A DNA stretch of 64,000 bases from Bartonella sp. AU16XJBT (GCF_028618665.1 NZ_JAQITF010000003.1:158104-222103); one strand, 5' to 3'. Positions 31,720 to 42,525 are shown, counted from the stretch's first letter. Numbers and translations: made by a program. The notes: generated from the letters alone by a model not told the origin.

Positions 31720-32412
31720 ATGCTGACACTTTTTCACTCTCCCCTATCCACTGCGTCGCGCTTCATACGCCTCATTCTTGGGGAATATGGTGTAGCCACT
31801 CAACTGATTGAAGAATATGAATGGGCTAGAAGACACGAATTTCTCGCGCTCAATCCCGCCGGTCATGTTCCTGTTTTTCTTGATGAACACGAAGTTCCAT
31901 TATCCGGTCCCTTTGTTATCTGCGAATATTTAGATGAAACCCATGGAAGTTTACGACAAGAAAATAAACTCTTTCCGGAAAATCCTTTAGACCGTGCGGA
32001 GGTACGCCGCCTCAATGACTGGTTTTTAAATAAATTTGAAAATGAAGCAACGCGCCATATTGTACGAGAACGAATCCATAAACGTGAAATGCCCCTTGCC
32101 ATTGGCGGTGGAGCGCCCAATTCACAAATTTTACGCAATGCACGAGCCAATATTCCACCCCATATGAACTATCTCAATTGGCTTTGTGCCTCTCGCGATA
32201 GCTTAGTGGGTTCTACCTTGTCCTATGCTGACCTAGCAGCAGCTGCTGCTGTTTCCGTCCTTGACTTTCTAGGGGAAATTGACTGGGAACAATCCCCTGC
32301 AGCCAAAGACTGGTATATGCGGATTAAATCACGACCTTCTTTTCGTTCTCTTTTAACAGATCGTGTCCGTGGAATTGTTGCCAGCGCTCACTATGCTGAT
32401 CTTGATTTCTAG
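31720..32412 (+). CDS. Glutathione S-transferase-fold protein, FzlA-like
   Basis: A 230-residue GST-fold protein. The N-terminal thioredoxin-like domain has LFHSPLSTASRFIRLILGE and NPAGHVPVFLDE. The all-helical C-terminal domain carries VGSTLSYADLAAAAAVSVLD and the tail RPSFRSLLTDRVRG ... HYADLDF. The tail and length resemble FzlA, a GST-like regulator of FtsZ in Caulobacter. I infer orthology from pattern only. A catalytic Ser/Cys in the usual place is not obvious. Confidence 0.75.
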   Translation: MLTLFHSPLSTASRFIRLILGEYGVATQLIEEYEWARRHEFLALNPAGHVPVFLDEHEVPLSGPFVICEYLDETHGSLRQENKLFPENPLDRAEVRRLNDWFLNKFENEATRHIVRERIHKREMPLAIGGGAPNSQILRNARANIPPHMNYLNWLCASRDSLVGSTLSYADLAAAAAVSVLDFLGEIDWEQSPAAKDWYMRIKSRPSFRSLLTDRVRGIVASAHYADLDF

Positions 32413-33009
32413 CTTTCTCTTACAAACAAAAATAAGACCCCATCATCATTTCTTATTTCAAGCCCTCTTATATATGCACCTAAAAAATCTTTTTTGCCGT
32501 ATCACAAAAAGATCAATATAGAGATAAAGATATTTAACAAAGGGTTTTAAAATCTCTTTTTAAAGACAAGAGCTGTAGCCCCATTGAAAGCTAAGCGAAT
32601 AAAATAATCATACTTAGCGCATGTTATCCTCCATTCTTCCCGATATATGAAAAAACGCATTTCATAACATGCATAATTATTTACCCTTAATAGAAAAAAA
32701 CTCTATCATGCGTTTTTAAAAAATAACAATTTTTTCAACGGGCCTTCCTAAAAGATAAAGAATCCAACCAGCGCTCGTGTATCAACAATTCAACTTTTCA
32801 AGCATTTTCCTGTTTCTGACTTCTTTTATGTGTTTTTATTCATAGATAACACATTGATTCAAAAATGATAAATTTTTAAATTGAACCATGAATTCAAATA
32901 CTTTTCACGCATAATCCTCCTCACTTAAATCAATTAAAATCTTTTTCTTACTACGTCATAAACGGGATTGGTGTATGAAAAAATTGTATAAGAAAAGAAT
33001 AAAATCCCT

Positions 33010-33320
33010 ATGAATCATTTCAAATACCAAAGCAAAGGCTGCAAAGACTGACAAAGTGTATGATGGTGCCAATTTGCGCTTTTATGAAGCATAGCGCTGC
33101 AGAATAGATTTTATATGCTTCATTGGAGATTTTCTCGTTATACCATCCGCAAGAACTATCATGAAATGAGCTTAGGAGCATTGAAACATATTTCTTTAAG
33201 ATGAGTGCGTGAATTGGCAACATAAGCGTATTTTGTTTGAAGGGCTCACATAAGAAACGTGACCTATTCAAGAACGGGAGAGATAAAAGCGTCACAGCAA
33301 TGTGCAATCTCCATGAGGCA
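33010..33320 (+). pseudogene. Relic of P4-type tyrosine recombinase (N-terminal part)
   Basis: Starting at ATG 33010 (MNHFKYQ) and after frameshifts, the sequence reads KAAKTDKVYDGANLRFYEA, then RYTIRKNYHEMSLGALKHIS, VRELAT and further pieces, with several in-frame stops. Both blocks are hallmarks of the arm-binding domain of island integrases (AK-x-K-x-Y-K-V-x-DG-x-NL and SLG-x-x-x-x-ISLK-x-AREL). The catalytic domain is missing. The rest of 32413-33540 is AT-rich with no gene seen. Confidence 0.65.
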
Positions 33321-33540
33321 TTACAAACAAGGCTCGCCCTATTCATCACACACTTTAACAAAAAACATCTCTCTGTAAATTTTTTAATCTTACGATCACT
33401 TACCCTCAATGATAGAACTTTACAGTATAAAAGGATAAATTAAAGTAGAAATTTTTTTCTATAAAGGAAAAAGAACGGTTGGAAAGAAGGCAAGAATTTG
33501 CCTATACTACGGGGGTGTAAAGTATTATAAGGAGATAAAA

Positions 33541-34347
33541 ATGCGCCTTACAGTTGTTGGTGCAAATGGGAGAATGGGACGTGAACTCATTACAGCAATC
33601 CGGCAAAGGAAAGATGTAGAGCTTTGTGCTGTTCTTGTGCGCAAAGGCTCACCTTTTATAGGAAAAGATGCCAGTGTATTAATTGGCTCAGACTCTCTTG
33701 GAATTCGCATCACAGACGATCCTGAAAATGCCTTTTCAAACACAGAAGGTATTGTCGATTTTTCACAACCCCAAGCCAGTCTTTTTTATGCTCACTATGC
33801 TGCTCAAAAAAGCCTTGTCCATATTATCGGCACCACAGGCTTTAGCAAAACAGAAGAAGAAAAAATTGCAGATTTTGCGAAATATACAACAATTGTCAAA
33901 TCCGGAAATATGAGCCTTGGCATAAATCTTTTAGCCAACCTTGTAAAGAAAGCGGCCAAAGCATTAGAAGCCGATGATTTTGATATCGAAATTTATGAAA
34001 TGCATCACGCAAACAAAGTTGATGCCCCTTCTGGAACAGCTCTTCTTCTCGGGCAAGCAGCGGCTGAAGGTCGCAATGTTATGCTACAAGATGTTCGCAT
34101 CAACGAACGTAATGGCCATACAGGGAAACGCGAAAAAGGCTCCATTGGCTTTTCTTGTTCACGGGGTGGAACGGTTATTGGCGAACACAGTGTTATTTTT
34201 GCCGGCTCCCATGAGCGAATTGTTCTTTCACACACAGCGCAAGAACGCTCCATCTTTGCCAATGGCGCATTAAAAGCAGCTTTGTGGGCCAAAAATCATA
34301 AAAATGGTCTTTATTCAATGCTTGATGTCTTGGGATTAAACGATTAA
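33541..34347 (+). CDS. dapB: 4-hydroxy-tetrahydrodipicolinate reductase
   Basis: A 268-residue NAD(P)H-dependent reductase of lysine/diaminopimelate synthesis. The nucleotide motif is [11 protein letters not shown] (5-15). The catalytic block is [19 protein letters not shown], and the C-terminus has GEHSVIFAG and [20 protein letters not shown] lies 6 bp before ATG. It is followed 34 bp later by gpmA. Confidence 0.96.
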   Translation: MRLTVVGANGRMGRELITAIRQRKDVELCAVLVRKGSPFIGKDASVLIGSDSLGIRITDDPENAFSNTEGIVDFSQPQASLFYAHYAAQKSLVHIIGTTGFSKTEEEKIADFAKYTTIVKSGNMSLGINLLANLVKKAAKALEADDFDIEIYEMHHANKVDAPSGTALLLGQAAAEGRNVMLQDVRINERNGHTGKREKGSIGFSCSRGGTVIGEHSVIFAGSHERIVLSHTAQERSIFANGALKAALWAKNHKNGLYSMLDVLGLND

Positions 34348-34381
34348 TTCTAAACAACCAATAAAATAGAGGCAATTCATA

Positions 34382-35002
34382 ATGGGACGCACACTTGTAC
34401 TCATCCGTCACGGACAAAGCGAATGGAATCTCAAAAACCTTTTCACGGGTTGGAAAGACCCTGATTTAACAGAAAAAGGTCATGGGGAAGCGATAGCAGC
34501 AGGGAAAAAACTGAAAGAAACTGGTTTGAAGTTTGATATCGCTTATACATCTGCCTTACAGCGTGCCCAAAAAACGGCTCAGCACATTTTAGAGCAAATG
34601 GGACAATCAAATTTAGAAGTGATCAAAACTTCCGCCTTGAATGAACGTAATTATGGTGATCTTTCTGGTTTAAATAAAGATGAAGTGCGCCAACAATGGG
34701 GAGAAGAACAAGTGCAAATGTGGCGCCGTTCCTATACGATTGCACCGCCTAATGGAGAAAGCCTACGCGATACCGGTGCACGCATTTGGCCTTATTATCT
34801 TTACCATATCCAACCTCATATTTTGCGCTCTCAAACTGTTTTGATCGCAGCACATGGAAACTCTCTTCGTGCTCTTATGATGGCGCTTGAAGGTCTAAAC
34901 GGCGAAGAAATTATATCTCAAGAATTAGCGACCGGTATTCCTATTATTTACACCTTTAATCCCGATTCAACCATTTCATCAAAGACAATCATCACACCTT
35001 AA
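34382..35002 (+). CDS. gpmA: 2,3-bisphosphoglycerate-dependent phosphoglycerate mutase
   Basis: A 206-residue histidine-phosphatase-superfamily mutase of glycolysis. It has [10 protein letters not shown] (phosphorylated H10, R9), [23 protein letters not shown] (E88) and [10 protein letters not shown] (H158). It is shorter than the ~250-residue E. coli enzyme, as usual for alphaproteobacterial dPGM. Confidence 0.94.
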   Translation: MGRTLVLIRHGQSEWNLKNLFTGWKDPDLTEKGHGEAIAAGKKLKETGLKFDIAYTSALQRAQKTAQHILEQMGQSNLEVIKTSALNERNYGDLSGLNKDEVRQQWGEEQVQMWRRSYTIAPPNGESLRDTGARIWPYYLYHIQPHILRSQTVLIAAHGNSLRALMMALEGLNGEEIISQELATGIPIIYTFNPDSTISSKTIITP

Positions 35003-35119
35003 ACTTTTAACACCATGACGCTCCCCCCCCCAAATTTAATTCAATCGTTTTAAACAGAGAAAATAAATTCTATAATTTTATTGACAGAATTGCTTCACAC
35101 GCTTAGATGATTTTTATAA

Positions 35120-35204
35120 GCCCAGATGGCGGAATTGGTAGACGCGCAGGTTTCAGGTACCTGTGCCGCAAGGCGTGGAGGTTCGAGTCCTCTTCCGGGC
35201 ACCA
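35120..35204 (+). tRNA. tRNA-Leu (anticodon CAG)
   Basis: An 85-nt tRNA including encoded CCA. Anticodon stem/loop CAGGT-TTCAGGT-ACCTG gives CAG. It has a long variable arm (GCCGCAAGGC region), T-loop TTCGAGT and acceptor GCCCAGA / TCCGGGC, which leaves one A-C mismatch at pair 5-68. Confidence 0.95.
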
Positions 35205-35462
35205 TTCAGCTTTATATCAACAGTAACTTCTTTGTTTTACACACGTTTTTTCATATGAGGGCTATGCAAATAAACATAAGGAGATATGATTTTCCAACAT
35301 GCCGCTCAATTATTGTGAATCAGCACTTCTTTTCAAAATGTTTTTTGCCATCCTTAATGCCCAAAGGGGCTCCACTTTTAAAAAGTCAAAATTTTAAAAA
35401 ATCTCTCTCATGACAATCATTCAGCCCCCCAATAGGCATTCAGCCTCAAAATAAAATGAACT

Positions 35463-35759
35463 TTGAATGTTGAAAAAACTATCCCTCAAATCATAAGGAA
35501 AAATTTAACTTCCTTACAAAACCTATTAAATCAAGACAAAAGCCTCTCGATCATAAAGTCTAATGATCATTATCTCGCTCCTCCCAACAAAGAGACAATC
35601 CTTCAATGTGCTCATGTATTAGAGTTTATAATCAATATCATGATTTATGAGAGAAAAATTTTTTTACGCTCTGTTATTTATCATTCAAAAAAATACCCCA
35701 ACGCATTAAATCTCAAATCCAATCAAATTGGAAAATCAGCACAAAATGCTGCACCATAA
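35463..35759 (+). CDS. Possible 98-residue protein, unrecognised
   Basis: The frame starts with TTG at 35463 and encodes 98 residues with one hydrophobic stretch (about 50-62) and a basic C-terminus. No good ribosome-binding site and no family I recognise. It may be the remnant of a longer gene. The surrounding 35205-36186 shows no other gene. Confidence 0.3.
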   Translation: MNVEKTIPQIIRKNLTSLQNLLNQDKSLSIIKSNDHYLAPPNKETILQCAHVLEFIINIMIYERKIFLRSVIYHSKKYPNALNLKSNQIGKSAQNAAP

Positions 35760-36186
35760 AAGTTAAAAGAAAATGGATTATATGAGACAATAACGAACAA
35801 GAAAATTTCTCTTCCCTGAAATCACTTTTCAAAAAATATTCAATGAGAAAGCAGAAGAGAATAGAGCGGAAATACATTTAAAAAATATATACACATACAT
35901 GTTTACGCGTAAAAAATGTTCTTTAGTAGCAAACTCAAAATAATTTATTCCTAATGATATGAGGAGAGTTTATTTTTTACACCACCATGAATCAAAAAAA
36001 ACGCAAAAATATAGAGTACACTCTCATCCGTCATAAAAAATTTTTAATCACACATCTAAGTTCTGTTTTTTGAACCTTCTTTTTTTGTTTTATCTAAAAC
36101 ATGAAACAATCTATTTAATCATCAGTATGACACATCTCCATGTTTTAAAACGAGTACCATAAAAAATTCAAAGCATTATGCCGCTT

Positions 36187-36390
36187 TTATTGTTCTTTCT
36201 CCAATAACCCCTCGATTGCCGCATCTCGTTCTTTAATTACTTTTTCTAATTCTGCAACGACCTTTTTATACAATTTCGAACGCTTCGTATAAGAATAACC
36301 AAGCATAATGATTGCTATATGAAAAAGACAACTAATAATTGTACTTATGAAAACAAACAATATCATAAGAGTCATTATTTTGCTCTCCAT
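36187..36390 (-). CDS. Small membrane/coiled-coil protein, unrecognised
   Basis: A 67-residue protein with an N-terminal membrane helix (about 5-31) and a charged helical tail (KVVAELEKVIKERDAAIEGL). Its start overlaps the upstream gene's 3' end by 16 bp. The KVV...KERDxA element recurs in the first gene of this cluster (37074-37664), so the genes may be distant relatives. I do not recognise a family. Confidence 0.5.
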   Translation of the reverse strand: MESKIMTLMILFVFISTIISCLFHIAIIMLGYSYTKRSKLYKKVVAELEKVIKERDAAIEGLLEKEQ

Positions 36391-36827
36391 TTTTGTGCTG
36401 CAAAAGCTTTATCTCGCTGCTGAAAAGTGTCTTCTAATTGCTGAAGTGCTTTTTTCAATTTCTTCGTCAATCGTATGTGTAAAATTAAAATAATCGGAAT
36501 AGCTATACAACAAAAGATCAACATAAATAGGCTCAAGATACAGATAAAAGTAAGAATATCAAACTCTCTGACCCCATCCAATACTTGGATAAGGGACTCA
36601 TCCAATATTTGGGTAATAACCTCATCTAACGTTTGGATAACAGAGTCCACTGCCAAACTGATAATAAATATGCAGAAGATTATCTTATAGTCCTTCGATG
36701 AAAGCACCATAGCTTCTTTAAACGCTAAAACTTTAGATTCTTTGTCAGATGCTGAAGAAACTTCCGAAATCTTATTATCTTGTTTTTAAAGTGTCTCATG
36801 CAATGGTTGTGTTTCTTGTATTGTCAT
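36375..36827 (-). pseudogene. Two-helix membrane protein with premature TAA near N-terminus
   Basis: From ATG 36827 the frame reads MTIQETQPLHETL, meets TAA (36786-36788) at codon 14, then continues open for 136 more codons (KQDNKISEVSSASDKESKV ... to 36375). The stop looks like a single change of a sense codon. Translation may restart at ATG 36710, giving a 111-residue protein with two membrane segments (about 9-30 and 53-79) and a charged helical tail. It lies 12 bp after the preceding small ORF and overlaps the next gene by 16 bp. Confidence 0.55.
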
Positions 36828-36839
36828 ACTGGTCTCATT

Positions 36840-37035
36840 TTATTCTTCATTTTCAAAGCGTATTTCTCGCGCGTTTTCATCTCTTTTCCATCTCTCTCTT
36901 TCCGCTCTTTCACAGTTCCTGTTACACAAAAAACAAAGAGTCCCTATAATAACCGTAACGGATATAATGAGTACGATTGCAAATCCCACCGTTCGCTCCT
37001 TTTTCAATGAAATCGTTATTCATTATCTCATGCAT
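36840..37035 (-). pseudogene. Small one-helix membrane protein, probably frameshifted
   Basis: A frame from GTG 36989 encodes 49 residues: hydrophobic helix VGFAIVLIISVTVIIGTL, then a charged tail (RAERERWKRDENAREIRF). An AAGGAG precedes it. However, an ATG at 37035 with its own GGGGAG site opens a frame (MHEIMNNDFIEK) that joins the same helix perfectly if one A is removed from the A5 run just upstream. So this is either a GTG-started small gene or a 65-codon gene with a +1 frameshift. Confidence 0.45.
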
Positions 37036-37073
37036 TTCTCCCCGTTTGCATCAATGAACAACTTTCTGTTTCT

Positions 37074-37664
37074 TTATCGCGATATTTTCTTCAGATTTTG
37101 AAGCCTGTTATTTAAACGATCAACTTCGTGATTGAGCCTTTCAAGTTCTTTATTGAGTCCATCAACATGTCCCTGATGTTTAGAAATTACTTCTAAAATA
37201 TGTAATGACTGAGACTGATCTTTAAGCTTATTGGCTTTGTCTAACTCTCGAAAGGCTTCTGTTCTTTTCTTAACATGTTCAAATAGCGTAAAAAATGTCC
37301 CGATCCGCTCAAAAACTGCAGCGTTTCGCTTTTGAGTTATCTCATATTTAGAATTAAGTTGTTTGTTGTTTGGCATATTTTTCATCAATGACAAATAGAG
37401 TTCCTGCTGTTCAAAAGCTATTCTCTCCAAATCCTCTACCGCTACCCCTAATAACTTCATTGTATCGTTCCATCCCCGTTCGGCATTAGCTTTTTCAAAC
37501 TCGACTGAATCCAACATCTGAACAGCATCATCCCGTTCCTTAACCACTTTAGAGCAGAATAATTTCTCCACACCCGTATAGCCATATGAGGCAGACACAA
37601 GATAGGCGTGCAAAAATATGATAAGCAATAAGCCTTCTCTCAACAGAATTTTTTTTGTAAACAT
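37074..37664 (-). CDS. Exported or membrane-anchored coiled-coil protein, unrecognised
   Basis: A 196-residue protein with a hydrophobic N-terminal signal/anchor (about 10-27, LLLIIFLHAYLVSA) and a long, mostly helical charged body with heptad-like leucines at the C-terminus (GLNKELERLNHEVDRLNNRL). A single Cys (C37) follows the anchor. It is first in a minus-strand run of four small genes. No family recognised. The whole cluster may be phage- or genus-specific. Confidence 0.6.
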   Translation of the reverse strand: MFTKKILLREGLLLIIFLHAYLVSASYGYTGVEKLFCSKVVKERDDAVQMLDSVEFEKANAERGWNDTMKLLGVAVEDLERIAFEQQELYLSLMKNMPNNKQLNSKYEITQKRNAAVFERIGTFFTLFEHVKKRTEAFRELDKANKLKDQSQSLHILEVISKHQGHVDGLNKELERLNHEVDRLNNRLQNLKKISR

Positions 37665-38244
37665 TTTTCTATTTTCTCGTACAAAATACCTTAAAATAAA
37701 TACCTAAATTCTCATCAAAAGATTCGTCTTGAAATTTATTCAATCCATTTAGGATAATCTACGATAAAAATAAAAAGGGATAGATTATACACTAATGAAA
37801 CATTCTACAGACAGAATAAAGCTATAAAAATTAATTTATTCAATGTATTAGTTGTAAACTTTTCTGTTTAGCTTTACATCTTTATGGGAGAAAATTAATG
37901 ACTTTATACGTGAATTAAAAAGAATTTAATATACTATTGAAAGACAATCAAAAATAATATTTTGATTAATAAGTATGCTCCTCCTCATGAAATGAGGCAT
38001 ACACAAAAACGGATAAAAACAATCAATGATATTGAATGATATAAAAGTTACTTTTAATAGAAATTTGTTTTTTATCAGCAGCCGCAAAAATTGTGTTTTT
38101 TACAAAAATTTAAATTTATTGATTTTTTAGAGTCTATTTTATGTTATCTTCCTTAAAAATATCATAGAATATTAAACTGATAGGATGCATTTTTCTCAAG
38201 CGGCGTTTTTAGAGAAAAATTGATTTAATCAGCGGGGACAAATA

Positions 38245-38412
38245 ATGAGCAAGGTTATAATTTAAGAGACAGTATATATTATTATTCGTAAAAAAAATGC
38301 CGTTTTGGAGCAGCTAAAAAATGTTTATGATCAATGAGATAAATTAGAGACATAGATTGAGGAAATTTGATCTTTCTACAGCGCAGGGGATCACAAAAAA
38401 GATAATAGATAA
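38245..38412 (+). pseudogene. Small coiled-coil gene with four in-frame stops
   Basis: From ATG 38245 a 55-codon frame reads MSKVII*ETVYIIIRKKNAV, LEQLKNVYDQ*DKLET*IEEI* and SFYSAGDHKKDNR before a final TAA. TAA, TGA, TAG and TGA interrupt it, yet no indel is needed, and each stop is one transition from a Gln or Arg codon. The rest of 37665-38771 shows no gene. Confidence 0.45.
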
Positions 38413-38771
38413 AGTTTAAAATTCACCATTAGATGAAAACTTTAATCGCACATCTGATTTTTTTGTTTTGAACTATTTTCTTGTCCTGTCTGTAATATCT
38501 AAAGAATATCTTCAATAAGCACTCTTTTAGGGCGCTATGATCGAAGGAATACTTATCGAACTTCCATTCAAAATATGTTTTGCAAAAGGAAATCGTCATT
38601 TCAGGATAGAGTGAGATTTATGTATTGAGTGACGATGCATCATGCCCCCTCCTCTTATATCAGAAATTTAATTCTTAATCGTAATGATGTGATCAAAATA
38701 ACGAACCTTGCAAGATAATTTTTAATAAATAAAGTAAAGATGAGGTCTCAAAACAACTTTTTAGACGTAAA

Positions 38772-39293
38772 TTGATACAGAGAAGCCGACAGAGAGAAAT
38801 GGGGGGATTACAAATGTTGATGATTATAAAAAAAGAGAGCAAAAAATTACCCAAAACCGATTTATGGATCATTTCTGCTCTTTCACCGGATCAGCAAAGA
38901 GAATGGATCAGTGAATGGTGTGTAAAAAATAAACAGACCTCTATAAATTCTGATTGTGTCAATGATCTTACCATCCTGGATTTATTTTACAGATCTAGAC
39001 AAAATGGTTGCTATGGAAGCAACAAACCCACAAGCCATTTCTCTCAAAAAATGATGATCTCATTTATGAGGCTTATGTTGATCTTCATAACCACTTTAAA
39101 GTCGCATCATTCCCTCTCATTAATACGCTTTGAGTCCCCATATGGACCAAGGTGCCTTTTAAATTTTGGAGTGGTTATAAAAAACAACTTTCCACGGATC
39201 TCTGAATGGGGATATGAAACCGCTACCTTTTCACAGAAAAATGTTCTCTTCAGTGCAAATTCTCATTGTACAGTCTATGGAACAACACAATGA
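38772..39293 (+). pseudogene. Decayed gene directly upstream of an MFS exporter, unrecognised
   Basis: An open frame of 173 codons exists, but its middle is nonsense-like. Plausible protein moves between frames: KLPKTDLWIISALSPDQQRE and ILDLFY, then TDLDKMVAMEATNPQAISLK in a second frame, and NDDLIYEAYVDLHNHFKVAS in the third. The native stop TGA (39291-39293) overlaps the MFS start codon (ATGA), showing it was translationally coupled to that exporter. I do not recognise the family. Confidence 0.5.
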
Positions 39294-40507
39294 ACAGACC
39301 ACGCACCCTTGCTTTTACCTATGGCGCTTATAATGCAGTACGCATGCTCATTGGTGTCTACAATGCGATTTTTTTAATGTCTATGGGGGTTAGTCTCGCG
39401 CAATTAGCGCTACTTCAGGTTGTCTTTTCCACAACTATTCTGCTGCTTGATTTTCCTTGCGCTGTTTTAGCGGACAGATATCGGCGTAAATATTCCGTTA
39501 TAGCTGGCGTCTTTATGACGGGAGTGTTTTATCTTCTCTGCCTTAAAGCCCCCAATATGACAGCACTTATTATTGCAGAAATTCTTTATGCAGCAGGCAT
39601 TTGCATCATTGTCAGCGCCATTGATGGATGGATTTACCATTCTCTTGGCGATAAACACGATCACTTTTCGCATTATGCGCATCTTTATCACCAAGTTAAT
39701 TCTTTCGGAAGTATTCTCAGTGGAATTGTAGGCATTGGAACGATTTATTACTCTGGGCAATATTTTATGGGATATATCATTTCATGCCTCATGATGGGAT
39801 TTATTTTCTTGGTCTTCCTTATTGTTCCGGAAGAAAAGAAATCGGTGATTGAAACACACAAAACAAAGACAATCTTGCAAAATGCTAAGGAAACACTCTG
39901 GATCTTTCAAAACACTGTAGGCGGAGCATGGTTTATTTTCCTCATGTGTCTTTTTAGCGCGGGTATTCAGATTATTTATCATTTCTGGCAACCGATCATA
40001 CTTTCAGGTGGAAAAATCGATCACCTCAACGGTTCACAAATGTTCGTTTTGATGTGCTGTCATATTGGAGCTTTTTCAGCGCAATATTTTTCAAATTTAC
40101 TGATGTCGAAATATCATGTTCTTGATAAAAAATATAAGAATTCTATAAAGTACTTCTCTTTCTTTTCTGCGCTGATGTGCATAGCGCTCTATTTTTTAGT
40201 CCATAACAATCAAACGGCTGCCTCCGTCATTGCCTTCTCTTTAATCCATGGATTTATTTGCACTGTACCCATAGGGGCAAAAAGCTTATTTTTCTCAGAA
40301 CTAAACCAAACACAAACACAACATATTTCCGGTGTTGTCGGTGCTGTATCTTTTAGCGGAAGAATATTTTCAATTACCGTATTAAGTATTATTTCTTTTC
40401 TTCCTGCAAAAGTTCCACCCTCTTATTACCTCATCTTACCAACCCTTACTTTTTTCATGTGTGGTTTGGTCATCATGAGATGGATGAAACACTCTCAAAA
40501 ATCTTGA
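39290..40507 (+). CDS. MFS transporter
   Basis: A 405-residue, 12-helix major facilitator protein. The loop 2-3 motif appears as DFPCAVLADRYRRKYSVIAG. I chose ATG 39290 because it overlaps the upstream stop as ATGA and starts with MNRPRTLAFTYG. The frame from 39266 adds 8 residues of the decayed gene. Likely an exporter of a small molecule made by the lost upstream enzyme. The substrate is unknown. Confidence 0.85.
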   Translation: MNRPRTLAFTYGAYNAVRMLIGVYNAIFLMSMGVSLAQLALLQVVFSTTILLLDFPCAVLADRYRRKYSVIAGVFMTGVFYLLCLKAPNMTALIIAEILYAAGICIIVSAIDGWIYHSLGDKHDHFSHYAHLYHQVNSFGSILSGIVGIGTIYYSGQYFMGYIISCLMMGFIFLVFLIVPEEKKSVIETHKTKTILQNAKETLWIFQNTVGGAWFIFLMCLFSAGIQIIYHFWQPIILSGGKIDHLNGSQMFVLMCCHIGAFSAQYFSNLLMSKYHVLDKKYKNSIKYFSFFSALMCIALYFLVHNNQTAASVIAFSLIHGFICTVPIGAKSLFFSELNQTQTQHISGVVGAVSFSGRIFSITVLSIISFLPAKVPPSYYLILPTLTFFMCGLVIMRWMKHSQKS

Positions 40508-42120
40508 TAAGAGAAAAACGATAAAATTATCACATGCAAATCTTTTTTCTCAAAGATTTTGTCCTAAAAGAGATCTGGGCTTCTTTAGACTCTTGAAACA
40601 TCTCGCTTTCAACAGACAACGTATCCATAAAGCAATAATTTATAATAATAACTCACAAAACCCGAATATCGTCAGATTTTTTAAAATCTGTTTCATTTTG
40701 AATCGATCAAAATCATTTGCTTGCACGCCATAAGTGGAAAGAGCCATATGAGTAAAACCGCTTTAGAAAGGAAAGAAGCCTCTTATGAACGTTCATAGTC
40801 AAGGGCTATTACAACATAGAAACAAGTATATAATATGCCGCCTTTAATATGCCGCCTTGCTTTTTCATAAGCATAAAAATGATGTGCTCTGTAAGCTTTA
40901 TATTATTCACAGGAGCTTTTGCATTTTATACCATTCACGAACACCATTGCAAAATAAGCTTGGGAGTGTTGAAAGATATTTCTTTAAAACCAGCGCATAA
41001 ATTGGCAACACGCGTATATTCTGTTTAGAACATTCTTTTTTACATTAAGGACGTAATCCCAAACGGGATAGACAAAAGTATGAGCCCCATAATCTCCATT
41101 ATTTAACAGACTCAACTGCTAAAGATTTGTGAAAGCTGTAAAGCTGAATTCATAAGGTGATGAGTGATGATAAAATGGGAACTGATTTCTATCTTTTTCG
41201 CTTTGATATTTTTTTTAAATGAAATAATCCTCCCATTTTTAGAAATCATTCTCTAACAAGTTACAATATTTTCTCCCCTATTTGACTTACAAAAGCCGAT
41301 ACAATGGTTAAAGCAGTAAACCGTCTTAAATATTTAGCTTACATATACTGCTGTGTTAGAAGTCGATATTGATTGACACGCCATAGAAAAAGCAAAAGCT
41401 TAGCAAACAACGTCATAAAACAACAAATATGCCTTCAATAGATTGGGAAAATATAGGGATATAAAACACTTTGTGAAACAACATCCCTAACACATCTAAC
41501 TTTACGCCTACTTATTCTTATAAGTGTTCGTGCAGCTTCCTATATTCATAAAAATCCGTAAACAATCCTTCGTTTAAAAATATGAAACATCAATGCAACA
41601 ACAAAGCTTCGCCTTCCTTTATCAACAAAAGCATTCAAAATTTTGAAATAAGCCCTTTGACTTTCTTGCAACATTTTTTTCACAACCGGACAAACGCCCA
41701 TTAATATAAATTGGCATAGCGATTTTCATAAAACCGATTGCGTTTGAAACACCCCCTATTGGTTTTGCTTTAATTTCCAACATTACAAAGAAGTTTCTGT
41801 CACTTGTTTCATAAAATATGGAAGGCAACAGGTATAAAAAAATCAACACAAAGATTAAGAAACAAGGATTAAGAAAATGAGCATCAATACGCGCTGCTAA
41901 TGTAAGCGCTAAGATTTTGCGTATAAAAGCACTGTTTGGCTGAACTGAAGATAAAATAGCATCATTTTACACCAAAACAGCGGATAGAAAGCATCTAGCA
42001 ATAAAAGCTAACCAAAAAACGATAAAAAATTGAGAGAAGATAGATAGAAAAACAAGTTAAAAGAATCAAAGGACTTAAAATTCCCGAACTTTTATATAAT
42101 ACACTAATTTTATTGAATAA
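40508..42120. other. Long non-coding region with a recombinase relic
   Basis: About 1.6 kb between the MFS gene and tRNA-Ser. It contains the integrase relic listed at 40690-41100. Beyond that there are only short ORFs (for example 41622-41849 minus) without motif or codon support. Confidence 0.45.
40690..41100 (+). pseudogene. Relic of P4-type tyrosine recombinase, best-preserved copy
   Basis: From 40924 to the stop at 41028 one frame reads FYTIHEHHCKISLGVLKD, ISLKPAHKLATRVYSV: the arm-binding domain motif of island integrases. After a gap, PNGIDKS (near 41065) matches the next conserved element. The upstream flank (40690-40750, TTGAATCGATCAAAATCATT) is shared with the copies at 44.45 and 46.59 kb. 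Confidence 0.65.
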
Positions 42121-42211
42121 TGGCGGAGAGGAAGAGATTCGAACTCTCGAGAGCCTTTTGAGCCCTACTCCCTTAGCAGGGGAGCGCCTTCGACCACTCG
42201 GCCACCTCTCC
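42121..42211 (-). tRNA. tRNA-Ser (anticodon GCT)
   Basis: A 91-nt class II tRNA with encoded CCA. Acceptor GGAGAGG / CCTCTCC pairs fully. Anticodon stem/loop CTCCC-CTGCTAA-GGGAG gives GCT, with a long variable arm and T-loop TTCGAAT. It lies between two integrase relics. Confidence 0.97.
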
Positions 42212-42525
42212 AAGGAATTGCATAAAGGGTATCAATAGAAAGTTCAAGACATTTTCGATTTTTTTCCCAAATATCTGAAATTTTTTTCCTTTATTGACTC
42301 CATAGGAACCAAAAGTTAATAAAACAAAAACCGTGTCTTTTTTACCACATCTTCTCGAATAGTACATGGATACATTACAAAAAGTTCATTTCATATTTGA
42401 AACTCTAAAAAGATTAGTATAGCTAGAATGATAAGTACCGCGTATTTTACTTATGTCTTTGTCTTTGACGCATTAGGCAAGTGATATTTCTTAGAAGAAG
42501 ATTAAACGGACCTCGGAGATCCCAT
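42212..42525. other. Leader region of the porin gene
   Basis: About 310 bp between the divergently read tRNA-Ser and the porin. It ends in a good ribosome-binding site (CGGAGA, 8 bp before ATG). I cannot place a promoter with confidence. Confidence 0.4.

Noticed and set aside
38245..38412. Stop-codon reassignment as explanation for the four in-frame stops
   Set aside because: All three stop codons occur in the frame and all other genes end normally, so decay is simpler.
40538..40559. Hairpin AAATCTTT / AAAGATTT after the MFS gene at 39290-40507
   Set aside because: Weak A/T stem without a clear T-run; not convincing as a terminator.
41622..41849. 75-codon minus-strand ORF
   Set aside because: Starts within a non-coding repeat-bearing region, no motif; likely chance.
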